Assembly: GCA_041603235.1 (NCBI GenBank) | Contig: JBFIES010000001.1 | Span: forward strand, 186,001-250,000 | Length of the DNA: 64,000 nucleotides | Source of the DNA: Panacagrimonas sp041603235 | GTDB taxonomy: Bacteria > Pseudomonadota > Gammaproteobacteria > Nevskiales > Nevskiaceae | Direction: 5' to 3' | Shown here: positions 27,246-35,918 of the stretch, piece after piece | How the letters are laid out: the number at the start of each line of letters is the position of its first letter | Position numbering within the stretch: the first letter of the stretch is position 1 | Program-made: the position numbers and the translations under genes | Notes under the pieces: model-generated | What the model was told of the DNA's origin: nothing | Databases searched by the model: none | What the model saw: the letters and a program-made list of their open reading frames with translations, nothing else

Positions 27246-28037
27246 ATGACTCCGATCATCCAGACCAACCGCGAATGGCTCCAGCAGGAAGCCAGTGACG
27301 CTGCGCGCCGCGTTGGCATCGTCGACTGGCTGATGTTGCTGCTGGCCTTGATATCGGTCGGATTGCTGGCTTGGGAAGTCTTTGCCGACCCGCCCCAGCA
27401 CATCAGTGAAATGATCTTCACCGCTGATTACTTCATCTGCGGAATTTTTGCGATCGAGTTCCTGTGGCGTTGGCGCGCTGCCGGCTGGAGCGGGAAACAC
27501 CTGCGCCGCAACTGGTACGAAGTGCTCGGCATGATTCCCTTCCAGCACCCGGCCATTCGCGGATTCAGGCTTTTCCGCGTGCTTCGCATCATCATCCTGC
27601 TTTCAAGGTTTGGGCGCGCAGCGGATCGCGCCTTGGGCGAGGAGTTCACCTATCGCCTGGTCAGCCGCTTCAAGAACGCGATCGTCGAATCCATCAGCGG
27701 CGCGGTCACCGTGGCAATGATCAATGAAGTACAGACCGTGATGGCCAAAGGCCAGTATGCCGGCAACATCTCCCGGGCCCTGAAAGAGAACGAAACCGAG
27801 ATGCGTGACATGATTGCCGAGAAGTTGCGAGAAGACCCGCAAGCCGGCCGACTGTCACGTCTGCCATTTGCCAAGGACGTGACCGCCAGCGTCATTGATA
27901 CATCGCTCAGGGTGGTCGAGCAGGTTCTGAAGGACCCGCGGACCGACGAGCTGATATCGGACATGCTTCGAGAGAACCTGCAACAGATCAAGGCCACCAT
28001 TCAGGCCAGAGACGAACAAAAAAACAAATCCCGATGA
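27246..28037 (+). CDS. Voltage-sensor-domain (ion transport) protein without a pore
   Basis: A 263-residue membrane protein. Four hydrophobic segments fit S1–S4 of a voltage-sensor domain: S1 VDWLMLLLALISVGLLAW, S2 YFICGIFAIEFLWRWRA with the usual Glu, S3 near NWYEVLGMIPF, and S4 with regularly spaced arginines (RGFRLFRVLRIIILLSRFGR). No pore helix or selectivity filter follows; the C-terminal 140 residues are soluble, charged and helical. This resembles small bacterial 'ion transporter' proteins. It could be a voltage-gated proton channel or a sensor; neither can be decided. ATGA overlap with the YcgL gene. Confidence 0.82.
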   Translation: MTPIIQTNREWLQQEASDAARRVGIVDWLMLLLALISVGLLAWEVFADPPQHISEMIFTADYFICGIFAIEFLWRWRAAGWSGKHLRRNWYEVLGMIPFQHPAIRGFRLFRVLRIIILLSRFGRAADRALGEEFTYRLVSRFKNAIVESISGAVTVAMINEVQTVMAKGQYAGNISRALKENETEMRDMIAEKLREDPQAGRLSRLPFAKDVTASVIDTSLRVVEQVLKDPRTDELISDMLRENLQQIKATIQARDEQKNKSR

Positions 28038-28312
28038 GCTCAGCTTCCAAGCCTGTTTCCTGCACCGTCTATCGCTGCAGTACACAACCAGAAATGTACC
28101 TCTACGTGCGCGAAGGCCTCGAAACCACCGAGTTACCGGAAGCGCTGCTCTCCAAGGCTGGCAAACTGACCCATGTCATGGACCTGAGCCTGACACCTGA
28201 GCGAAAGCTGGCACGGGTCAAGACCGAGGCGGTGATTGCACAATTGGGCGGCAATGGCTGGTTTCTGCAATTGCCGCCCCAGGTTGCAGGCCACCTTCAC
28301 TTTGGCGACTGA
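28034..28312 (+). CDS. YcgL domain protein
   Basis: A 92-residue cytosolic protein of the YcgL family (DUF709). Diagnostic segments are CTVYRCSTQPEMYLYV near the N-terminus and LARVKTEAVIAQLGGNGWFLQLPP at the end. Function unknown. The start overlaps the stop of the voltage-sensor gene. Confidence 0.88.
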   Translation: MSSASKPVSCTVYRCSTQPEMYLYVREGLETTELPEALLSKAGKLTHVMDLSLTPERKLARVKTEAVIAQLGGNGWFLQLPPQVAGHLHFGD

Positions 28313-28414
28313 CCCGCGCCGAAGTTTTCGTTCAGCCTGCCCTTAGGCAAAGTCTGGAAAACTATTCGAACCGCCTGCTGTCGCAGGTCTTGTCCGAGCC
28401 GCGCTGATTCCCCC

Positions 28415-30226
28415 ATGACGTTCCACGCCCTTCGCCTAGTTGCCATTTCTGCAGTGGTTCTGGGTCTGTCCGCCTGCCCCAAGAATCAGGGCCGTTTTGT
28501 AAAACCGGTGGCCACGCCAGTGACCCAGGAAGCGCCGCAGACTGCGGCGTCAAAGTACGAAGACGGCTACCTGCGCGTGTTTGTCAGCTCCAATCTGGAC
28601 GTCAACGGTCGCGCCATCGACTTTGGCAAGGACGAAGCGCTGAGACCGGCCATGCTGCTGATCTCCGCCAAGTTTGGAAAAGGCACGGTCGCCAGCTTTG
28701 CATCAGATTCCAGCCCGGAAATCCCGGTGCTGCTCTATGACGTACAGAGCGGCAAGACCGTCAGCTCCGTGGTCGACAATGCATTGCTGGGTGAAGGCCT
28801 TCTGATCGACCCGGAGTCCTTGTCCAAGTCACCACACCTGCAAATCGTGGTCCGCGGTGTTCCGGCGGACAAAGCGCGATGGGTCACTAATCTGCTCGAG
28901 CTGGCCACTGCCGAGCCGATGCTCAAGTTCGGCATGGGGTTTGTCCCGGGCGGCCAGGTCGTCACCGGTCTGAGTTCGCGTCTGGGCGAGCTGCTCAGCG
29001 ACGAAATCCGCACCGAGAAGAAGCCCTGGGAAGAAAAGACCCTGTTGGGACTGCGCACGGACGAAGGTCTCGCGGAGCTCGATGGTCGCCAGTTCGTCGT
29101 GCTGCTCAATTCCAGCACCATCGAACTCGAGAAGCCGGCGCCCGATCTGCGCCCCTGCAAACGCAGTGATTCGCCCTCTGGACTGTGCAATGCCGAAGGT
29201 CAGCCCTGGAAGCCCGCACAGGCCTATGTCCGCTTCGAGCTTGATGTCACCGACTATCGCTCAGTGAAGGACTTCATCGGCTCCGCGGTTTCATGCGAAG
29301 CCGACGAACGCGTCTGGGCGGATTACCGTGCGCTGCTGGCATCCGGGCAACTGGCACGCAAACAAACCGAGTACGAGCGCCATTTGCTCAACCGAGGTGA
29401 GCTGTTGCTGCGCGTACGCCGGTCCCAGAATGAAACCCCACCCTGGCAGAAAACAGGTCGATTACTGCAGTTTGCGCAACAGGCCGCGTTGCTCCCGGTG
29501 CCGGATGATGCCTACTGGCATGAACACTACGACCAACGCGCGAAACAGACGGACGCCTGTATCCGCAAGAATGCGATCGACGGACAGTCGCAGCATGCCG
29601 CGATCTGGGATCAGGCCACGCAATTGTTCGCTCGCGCCAGCGCCTACCCGGTCTGGGCCAAGGCCCTCAATGGCAGTGCCGATCCGGATGGCCCTGCCCT
29701 GCGTGATGCCGAACGAGAACTTGCGCAGTTGCACCAACTGCTGGCGGTGCACGATCTGCAGGCGCTGGACAAGGCGAATCTGGACAGTCTCTACAGTCTG
29801 GACTCCCAACTTCAGCAAATGCTGCGCCCCGCTTACGCCCGGATCATTGAGCGGATTCTGGAAGATAGCGACACCAAGCAAAGCCAGCGGCTGCGATTGA
29901 CGGACCTGATTGCGCGCAGTGCCTGCTCGAGCTGCCGCGAACTTCTGGCAGCCAAGGCAGACACCCTGATCGAAGTCGAACCGGAAGTAGTCGCCCTGCC
30001 CGACGACGAGGGCGATACGACCGAATCTGCGGCGGAAACCTTGGAAGCTGCTGAAGCCCCGCCCGAGCCAGCAACAGAAGCCGCCCCAGCGTCTGCTCCA
30101 GCAGTTGCCGGAGAAGAGATTCAGTTACCTGCACCGGCGAAGGATGTCGCTGCCCCGGCAATGCCTGAGAAGCGGCCTGCGAAATCGGGCAAGGTTTCGA
30201 AATCGGAAAAGAAAGTCTCACAATAG
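28415..30226 (+). CDS. Large lipoprotein of unknown function (603 aa)
   Basis: No family was recognised. The N-terminus is a lipoprotein signal (MTFHALRLVAISAVVL, lipobox LSAC, Cys21). Residues about 50–270 look beta-rich and globular (YLRVFVSSNLDVNGRAI, PEIPVLLYDVQSGKT, HLQIVVRGVPADKARW); 300–510 is helical with a small Cys cluster (SACSSCREL near 510). The tail from about 520 is disordered, rich in Ala, Pro and Glu, and ends in a lysine-rich stretch. It is probably anchored to a membrane and projects into the periplasm. Its 3' end is 31 bp before the tandem glutaredoxin-fold gene. Confidence 0.75.
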   Translation: MTFHALRLVAISAVVLGLSACPKNQGRFVKPVATPVTQEAPQTAASKYEDGYLRVFVSSNLDVNGRAIDFGKDEALRPAMLLISAKFGKGTVASFASDSSPEIPVLLYDVQSGKTVSSVVDNALLGEGLLIDPESLSKSPHLQIVVRGVPADKARWVTNLLELATAEPMLKFGMGFVPGGQVVTGLSSRLGELLSDEIRTEKKPWEEKTLLGLRTDEGLAELDGRQFVVLLNSSTIELEKPAPDLRPCKRSDSPSGLCNAEGQPWKPAQAYVRFELDVTDYRSVKDFIGSAVSCEADERVWADYRALLASGQLARKQTEYERHLLNRGELLLRVRRSQNETPPWQKTGRLLQFAQQAALLPVPDDAYWHEHYDQRAKQTDACIRKNAIDGQSQHAAIWDQATQLFARASAYPVWAKALNGSADPDGPALRDAERELAQLHQLLAVHDLQALDKANLDSLYSLDSQLQQMLRPAYARIIERILEDSDTKQSQRLRLTDLIARSACSSCRELLAAKADTLIEVEPEVVALPDDEGDTTESAAETLEAAEAPPEPATEAAPASAPAVAGEEIQLPAPAKDVAAPAMPEKRPAKSGKVSKSEKKVSQ

Positions 30227-30257
30227 GGTTCACTCTCCGCAGACTGGCGCATTCGAC

Positions 30258-31019
30258 ATGCCGAACGCTTTTGACCTCAGCACCTCCATCCTTGCCAGCA
30301 CCTTTCGTGGCTGGCGTGGCACCGCCGATTTTCGCGGCGAATCCAGTGAGCCAGAACAGTTGCTGGAACTCTATGAGTTCGAAGCCTGCCCGTACTGCAG
30401 ACTGGTTCGCGAAGCGCTGACCGAACTGGAACTTGATGCTTTGATCTACCCCTGCCCCCAGGGCGGAACGCGTTACCGGCCCAAGGCCATCGAGATCAGC
30501 GGCAAGAATCAGTTTCCCTTGTTGATCGACCCGAACACCGGAGATCAGCTGCTCGAGTCAGCGGACATCGTGGATCATCTTCAGAAAAATTACGGCTACG
30601 GACAGCGCGCCAACCGCGGCCTGTTGCGCGGCCTGCAAATTGGAGGCTCCTATCTCGCCACCGCCAGTCGCGGCGGTCGAGGCCTGAAGGCCCGCCCCTC
30701 TCGCGCCCCGGAACTGCCGCTGGAGCTCTACAGCTTCGAGTCCAGCCCCTACTCTCGCCCGGTGCGCGAGCGCCTGACTGAGCTTGAAATTCCGTATCGC
30801 CTGCGCAGCTTTCCCAAGACGCAATGGCAGGAAATGGGCCCGCCAATTGTCCGATCGAAGCTCTTTCCAAAGGCGCCGCTCAAGAGCCGCAACCGCATAC
30901 GTCTGCGCGAGCTGACAGGACGCTCGCAGGTCCCCTACCTGATCGATCCAAATACCGACACCGCCATGTTCGAGTCCGACGACATCATTCGTTATCTGGA
31001 GCAGACCTACGCGCTCTAG
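30258..31019 (+). CDS. Tandem glutaredoxin/GST-N-domain protein
   Basis: A 253-residue protein made of two glutaredoxin-like (GST N-terminal) domains. The first (about 36–118) has a CPYC redox motif at 44–47 (YEFEACPYCRLVREAL) and ends LLIDPNTGDQLLESADIVDHLQKNYG. The second (about 155–250) has the same layout, but the motif is SPYS at 163–166 and so cannot form a disulfide; it ends YLIDPNTDTAMFESDDIIRYLEQTY. The ATG at 30258 is preferred; longer readings run into the upstream gene. Probably a thiol-disulfide or glutathione-binding protein; partner unknown. Confidence 0.85.
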   Translation: MPNAFDLSTSILASTFRGWRGTADFRGESSEPEQLLELYEFEACPYCRLVREALTELELDALIYPCPQGGTRYRPKAIEISGKNQFPLLIDPNTGDQLLESADIVDHLQKNYGYGQRANRGLLRGLQIGGSYLATASRGGRGLKARPSRAPELPLELYSFESSPYSRPVRERLTELEIPYRLRSFPKTQWQEMGPPIVRSKLFPKAPLKSRNRIRLRELTGRSQVPYLIDPNTDTAMFESDDIIRYLEQTYAL

Positions 31020-31031
31020 CAGAGCGCCTGA

Positions 31032-31679
31032 ATGCTGGACGCCTGGAGCATCTTCAGCGCGGTGGTAATCGCCCACGCGCTCGGCGTCGCGAGCCCGGGA
31101 CCCGACTTTGCGGTCGTGGTACGTCAGTCACTCAAGCACGGCTCCCGCAGCGGAATGATCACGGCGCTCGGAATTGGCTGCGGCATCGTCTTCCACTTCA
31201 CCTGGGGCATGCTCGGGTTGAGCTGGATCATCCAGAAAATGCCAGCACTGCTCGACATCATGCGATTGGGCGGCGCCGCGCTCTTGATTTGGATCGGCTA
31301 CCGCTCACTGCAACTCGGCGCAGCGTCGCCAAGCCGCACTGCGGCGGTCCCGCCACAGCCCGAATCAGGTCGGCGCGCCTTCACCATCGGCCTCGCGACC
31401 AATGTGCTTAACGTCAAGGCCATGCTGTTCTTTGTTGCCTTGTGCGCCAGCGTGATCAGTGCCGGCGCCAGCACTCAACTGAAACTGGCCCTCGGCGCCT
31501 GGCTCAGTCTTGCCACAGTCGCCTGGTTCAGCCTCATTGCATTCAGCGTTGGACAGACATGGCTTCGCGTGCGGCTGGCCCGTCGGGCACTACTGATTGA
31601 CCGCACGATGGGCCTTATCCTCATCGCCATGGCCCTCGCGCTATTAGCAGGCGGTCCTTTCCCAGGCCAATCAGGCTAG
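31032..31679 (+). CDS. LysE/RhtB family amino-acid exporter
   Basis: A 215-residue inner-membrane transporter with about six hydrophobic segments. Family marks are the N-terminal ASPGPDFAVVVRQSLKHGSRSGM and the central FTIGLATNVLNVKAMLFFVAL. It would export an amino acid or derivative; the substrate is not readable. It follows the tandem glutaredoxin-fold gene by 12 bp and converges on the TetR gene. Confidence 0.92.
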   Translation: MLDAWSIFSAVVIAHALGVASPGPDFAVVVRQSLKHGSRSGMITALGIGCGIVFHFTWGMLGLSWIIQKMPALLDIMRLGGAALLIWIGYRSLQLGAASPSRTAAVPPQPESGRRAFTIGLATNVLNVKAMLFFVALCASVISAGASTQLKLALGAWLSLATVAWFSLIAFSVGQTWLRVRLARRALLIDRTMGLILIAMALALLAGGPFPGQSG

Positions 31680-31693
31680 AAAGAAAATCGGCT

Positions 31694-32317
31694 TCAGCCC
31701 TGTTTGGAAATCGCGCGCCAGAGCATCTCGAACAACACATTGGCCTGACGCGTCGGCGGCTCTTTCATGCCGCGCACGACCCAAGCCTGCACGGTGCGCC
31801 AGATGATGCCGGCCATAAAGTCGAGCAACACTCTTTCGTCCACTTCGTCGGTCAGGATGTCGCTGGCCTGGCCTTCGGCCAGGACCTTTAAAAAGGCAGC
31901 GAACAGCACGCGATGTTCATAATTGCCCTGCTTGCGCCAGGTATTGATGTAGACCGAACTGAGCATGATCTGCAGCACCCGAGGATTCTTCTCGTAGAAA
32001 TCCAGTGCAACCCAGAAGGTCTTGCGCAATCTCTCCTTGTAGTTCTCGATGCCCTGCAGGTGATCCATCAGGCGATCCGCCAGCAACTGAAGCTGCGCAT
32101 CAAGCGTGGAAAACAGGAGCGCTTCCTTGCTGCCGTAGTACTTGTAGATGGTTTGCAGGGAGATGCTTGCTTCGCGCGCAACTTCAATCAGACCCACTCG
32201 ATGAAACTCGCGCTGCGAAAATATGTTCAGGACCGCCTCTTCCACGCGTCTGCGCGTATCCGGGTCGAGACTCTCAAGATTCGGCAAAGCAATCTGATCG
32301 GAGGGTTTCCGGGCCAT
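31694..32317 (-). CDS. TetR/AcrR family transcriptional regulator
   Basis: A 207-residue repressor-type protein. The DNA-binding helix-turn-helix lies at about 25–65 (VEEAVLNIFSQREFHRVGL, EVAREASISLQTIYKYYGSKEALL). The ligand domain is helical. ATG at 32317 (MARKPSDQ); a TTG two codons earlier is less likely. It is divergent from the beta-oxidation operon, and the shared 212-bp spacer contains two matching 14-bp palindromes. It probably senses an acyl-CoA and represses the operon and itself; this is inferred from layout. Confidence 0.9.
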   Translation of the reverse strand: MARKPSDQIALPNLESLDPDTRRRVEEAVLNIFSQREFHRVGLIEVAREASISLQTIYKYYGSKEALLFSTLDAQLQLLADRLMDHLQGIENYKERLRKTFWVALDFYEKNPRVLQIMLSSVYINTWRKQGNYEHRVLFAAFLKVLAEGQASDILTDEVDERVLLDFMAGIIWRTVQAWVVRGMKEPPTRQANVLFEMLWRAISKQG

Positions 32318-32340
32318 GGGCAATCAATCAGGAATAAAGG

Positions 32341-32354
32341 GTAATGTTCGTTAC
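32341..32354. promoter_or_regulatory. Candidate TetR operator 1
   Basis: Imperfect palindrome GTAATGTTCGTTAC, 23 bp upstream of the TetR start. It matches the second site near the thiolase start in its outer bases (GTAA...TTAC). Confidence 0.45.
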
Positions 32355-32493
32355 TATACGACAGTATGAAAACCTTGGATCAAGTGCTGGCTACATTTGA
32401 ATAATCTAAGTTCAATAACTATGCTCAAGAAGATAATCGCAATATCAAGACTGGCGCTGCTTCGTGGGTCGCCAAACTGGTCGCGCATTATTC

Positions 32494-32507
32494 GTAATAT
32501 TGATTAC
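32494..32507. promoter_or_regulatory. Candidate TetR operator 2
   Basis: Palindrome GTAATATTGATTAC with perfect 5-bp arms, 22 bp upstream of the thiolase ATG. Same outer sequence and length as the site at 32341. Confidence 0.5.
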
Positions 32508-32529
32508 CCCATTTCCTCATGGAGTCACC

Positions 32530-33735
32530 ATGACTGACGCTTATATTTTCGACGCCGTTCGCACACCTCGTGGCAAAGGCAAGAAGGACGGCAGCCTGCA
32601 CGAAATCACCCCCGTTCATCTGGTCTCCACCCTGCTGTGGGCTTTGCAGGACCGCAACCAGCTGGACACCTCGCAGGTCGATGACGTGGTGCTGGGCTGC
32701 GTTACACCCGTGGGCGAGCAAGGTGCAGACATCGCTCGCACTGCGGTCTTGTATGCCGGATGGGACCAGAGCGTCGCGGGTGTCACGCAAAGCCGCTTCT
32801 GCGCCTCCGGGCTGGAGTCGGTGAATCTCGCGGCAATGAAGATCATGTCAGGGCAGGAAGACATGATCGTCGCAGGCGGCGTTGAATCCATGAGCCGCTG
32901 GCCCATGGGCTCAGATGGTGGCGCATGGGCAATGGACCCGCGTATCAATACTCAGCTCGGCTTCATCCCGCAGGGCGTCAGTGCCGATCTGGTTGCCGCA
33001 GTCGAAGGATTTACGCGCAAGAAAGTGGACGCATTTGCCGTTCAGTCGCAGCAGCGTGCTGCGGCTGCCAAGGTTGCAAACAAGTTCAGCAAGAGCCTGG
33101 TACCGGTAAAGGACATGAACGGCATGATGGTGCTGGACCATGATGAAACAGTGCGCGGAGATGTCAGCCTGGAATCACTGGCCAATCTCAAACCTAGCTT
33201 CGAGATGATGGGCCAGATGGGTTTTGATGCCACGGCGCTACGCAAATACACCACCGTGGAGAAGATCGATCACATCCACCACGCCGGCAATTCATCCGGC
33301 ATTGTCGATGGAGCTGCATTGATGCTGATTGGCAGCAAGGAGAAAGGCGCCGCGCTGGGACTCAAGCCGCGTGCACGAATCCGCCAGGTGGCCGTCATCG
33401 GCAGCGAACCCACCATCATGCTCACCGGCATTGGTCCGGCATCGAAAAAGGCGCTGGCAAAGGCCGGCATGTCTGCCAGCGATATTGACCTATTTGAGAT
33501 CAACGAGGCCTTCGCAGCGGTGGTGATGCGCGCCGCCCGCGACCTGAACATCAGCCAGGACATCATCAACGTCAATGGCGGCGCAATCGCCATGGGCCAC
33601 CCACTGGGCGCCACTGGCTGCATGATTCTGGGCACCGCTCTGGACGAACTTGAAGCCCGCAATAAAACCACTGCCCTTGCCTCTCTCTGTGTCGGTGCCG
33701 GTATGGGCATCGCCACCATCATTGAACGTGTCTGA
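32530..33735 (+). CDS. Acetyl-CoA acetyltransferase / 3-ketoacyl-CoA thiolase
   Basis: Cleaves 3-ketoacyl-CoA with CoA in the last step of beta-oxidation (or condenses acetyl-CoA). The ATG at 32530 with GGAG upstream gives 401 residues, standard for thiolases. The acylated nucleophile is Cys91 in SRFCASGLES; the His is at 357 in NGGAIAMGHPLGATG; the second Cys is 387 in LCVGAGMG. INEAFA is also present. It forms an operon with the multifunctional FadB/J-type gene two bases downstream, under the divergent TetR regulator. Confidence 0.95.
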   Translation: MTDAYIFDAVRTPRGKGKKDGSLHEITPVHLVSTLLWALQDRNQLDTSQVDDVVLGCVTPVGEQGADIARTAVLYAGWDQSVAGVTQSRFCASGLESVNLAAMKIMSGQEDMIVAGGVESMSRWPMGSDGGAWAMDPRINTQLGFIPQGVSADLVAAVEGFTRKKVDAFAVQSQQRAAAAKVANKFSKSLVPVKDMNGMMVLDHDETVRGDVSLESLANLKPSFEMMGQMGFDATALRKYTTVEKIDHIHHAGNSSGIVDGAALMLIGSKEKGAALGLKPRARIRQVAVIGSEPTIMLTGIGPASKKALAKAGMSASDIDLFEINEAFAAVVMRAARDLNISQDIINVNGGAIAMGHPLGATGCMILGTALDELEARNKTTALASLCVGAGMGIATIIERV

Positions 33736-33737
33736 AC

Positions 33738-35873
33738 ATGAGCATCGAATTCAACAAAGACGACGACGGAATCGTCACTCTCAGCATCGACATGCAGGGC
33801 CGTTCCATGAACGTGCTCAATGCAGATCTCACCACCCCTTTTCTTGAAGCCATTGCAAAGATTGAATCCGACGATTCGGTCAAGGGTGTCATCCTCACTT
33901 CCGGCAAGAAAGAATTCCTCGCAGGCGCGGATATCGAAAATGTCTTCGCCATGACAGAGCCCGCTGTCGCCTTCGAGATGGCAGAGAGTTTCAAGTCGCT
34001 TCTACGGCGCATGGAAACCAGCGGCCGTCCCTGGGTAGCCGCGCTCAATGGCACCGCATTGGGTGGCGGTCTGGAGCTGGCACTGGCCTGTCATCACCGC
34101 ATCGCCATCGACAATCCGAAAGCCAAGTTCGGATTGCCAGAAGTAAAACTCGGCCTGCTGCCGGGCGGCGGCGGTACCCAGCGCCTGCCACGCATGATTG
34201 GCATACAGGCCTCGGCACCCCTCATGCTCGAAGGCAAGGAAATGACCGCCAGAAAAGCAATGCAGGCCGGCATCATCCAGGAATTGGCAGCGGATCGGGG
34301 CGAGATGCTCGCAAAGGCCAAGGCCTGGTGCCTGGCCAACCCCAAGGCAGCACAGCCCTGGGACAAGAAGGGCTTCAAGTTCCCCGGCGGCGATGCTCGT
34401 CATCCTGCAGTGGTCCAGATGCTGGCAGTCGCACCGTCAATGACCAATGCAAAAACCCAGGGCAACTATCCAGCCGCAAGGAATATCCTGAGCTGCATCT
34501 ACGAAGGCGGCATCGTCGACTTTGAAACCGGCTGCCGTGCAGAGTCCCGCTACTTCGCGGAACTGGTGGTTTCGCAAGTCTCAAAGAACATGATTGGCAG
34601 CTTGTGGTTCGGCTTGCAGAGCATCAACAAGGGCAAGTCGCGACCAGAAGGCATTGAGCCGTCCAAGGTGAACAAACTCGGCGTATTGGGCGCCGGCATG
34701 ATGGGCGCGGGCATTGCTTACGTGTCCGCCAAGGCCGGCATGGAAGTGGTTCTGCTCGACACCGACCAGAGCAACGCTGACAAAGGAAAGGCCTATTCAG
34801 ACAAGCTTCTGGACAAGGACATCAAGCGTGGCCGCCTGCTGCCCGCCGACAAGAGCGCCTTCCTCGACCGCATCACCGCCACAACCCGATTTGAAGACCT
34901 GTCCGGCTGCGATCTGGTGATCGAAGCCGTTTTCGAGGATCGCAGCATCAAGGCGGACGTCACCAAGAAGACCGAGGCGGTCATGGGCGCGGACAAGGTG
35001 TTTGCATCCAACACCTCCACCTTGCCGATCACTGGCCTCGCGAAAGCGCACAGCTGTGCCGAGAACTTCATCGGACTGCATTTCTTCTCGCCTGTAGAAA
35101 AGATGCCGCTGGTAGAAATCATCATGGGCGAGAAAACCTCGCAGGAAACCCTGGCCAAAGGGTTTGACTACGTGCAGCAAATCCGCAAGACGCCGATCGT
35201 CGTCAATGATTCTCGCGGCTTCTATACCTCCCGTGTCTTCGGAACCTATGTTCTTGAAGGCATGGCGCTGCTGAGCGAAGGCGTACACCCACGTTCAATT
35301 GAAGCGGCCGGCCTGCAAGCCGGCATGCCGGTAGGTCCGCTGGCGCTCAGTGATGAAGTTTCCATTTCGCTGGCCCTGCACGTACTAGAACAAACACGCA
35401 AGGACTTTGCAGCAGAGGGCAAAACACTTGAAGCGCGTGCGGCAGACGGTGTGATCGAGAAAATGTGCAAAGAACTCGATCGGCCTGGAAAGAAGGCGGG
35501 CAAGGGCTTCTACGACTATCCGGCTTCCGGTGAAAAGCGGATCTGGCCTGGACTGGCAGAGCATTTTCCGCTGGCAGAATCACAACCGGAGCAACAGGAA
35601 CTCATCGAGCGCCTGATGTTTGTGCAAGCCGTGGATGCGGCGCGTTGCTTTGAGGAGAACGTCGTGACCACCGTGGCCGATGCCAATATCGGTTCCATTT
35701 TCGGTTGGGGCTTTGCTCCACATCAAGGCGGTGCGTTGCAGTACATCAACGCCTATGGACTCAATAAATTCGTTTCGCGTGCAGAGCAACTCGCGGCACG
35801 TTACGGCGCGCGCTTCTCCCCACCCAAGAGCCTCAGCGAGAGGGCCAGTTCCGGCAAGCCCTACACTGACTGA
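33738..35873 (+). CDS. Bifunctional enoyl-CoA hydratase / 3-hydroxyacyl-CoA dehydrogenase (FadB/FadJ type)
   Basis: A 711-residue fusion doing the second and third steps of fatty-acid beta-oxidation. Residues 1–190 are the crotonase fold (oxyanion segment EFLAGADIENVF, then ALGGGLELALACHHRI and FGLPEVKLGLLPGGGGTQRLPR with the catalytic Glu). The NAD-binding Rossmann motif LGVLGAGMMGAGIA starts near 313; the dehydrogenase has GLHFFSPVEKMPLVEII with the catalytic His and NDSRGFYTSR. The closing FGWGFAPHQGG segment is typical. It should form a complex with the upstream thiolase. Confidence 0.95.
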   Translation: MSIEFNKDDDGIVTLSIDMQGRSMNVLNADLTTPFLEAIAKIESDDSVKGVILTSGKKEFLAGADIENVFAMTEPAVAFEMAESFKSLLRRMETSGRPWVAALNGTALGGGLELALACHHRIAIDNPKAKFGLPEVKLGLLPGGGGTQRLPRMIGIQASAPLMLEGKEMTARKAMQAGIIQELAADRGEMLAKAKAWCLANPKAAQPWDKKGFKFPGGDARHPAVVQMLAVAPSMTNAKTQGNYPAARNILSCIYEGGIVDFETGCRAESRYFAELVVSQVSKNMIGSLWFGLQSINKGKSRPEGIEPSKVNKLGVLGAGMMGAGIAYVSAKAGMEVVLLDTDQSNADKGKAYSDKLLDKDIKRGRLLPADKSAFLDRITATTRFEDLSGCDLVIEAVFEDRSIKADVTKKTEAVMGADKVFASNTSTLPITGLAKAHSCAENFIGLHFFSPVEKMPLVEIIMGEKTSQETLAKGFDYVQQIRKTPIVVNDSRGFYTSRVFGTYVLEGMALLSEGVHPRSIEAAGLQAGMPVGPLALSDEVSISLALHVLEQTRKDFAAEGKTLEARAADGVIEKMCKELDRPGKKAGKGFYDYPASGEKRIWPGLAEHFPLAESQPEQQELIERLMFVQAVDAARCFEENVVTTVADANIGSIFGWGFAPHQGGALQYINAYGLNKFVSRAEQLAARYGARFSPPKSLSERASSGKPYTD

Positions 35874-35881
35874 AGAAACAG

Positions 35882-35913
35882 GCCTGTCTTCCGACTGAAG
35901 TTGGGAGACAGGC
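35882..35913. terminator. Possible bidirectional terminator hairpin
   Basis: Inverted repeat GCCTGTCTTCC / GGGAGACAGGC with a 10-base loop, placed between the convergent FadB/J-type and PHA-synthase-like genes. The U-run is weak on both strands, so it may only aid termination or protect 3' ends. Confidence 0.45.
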
Positions 35914-35918
35914 TGCCT

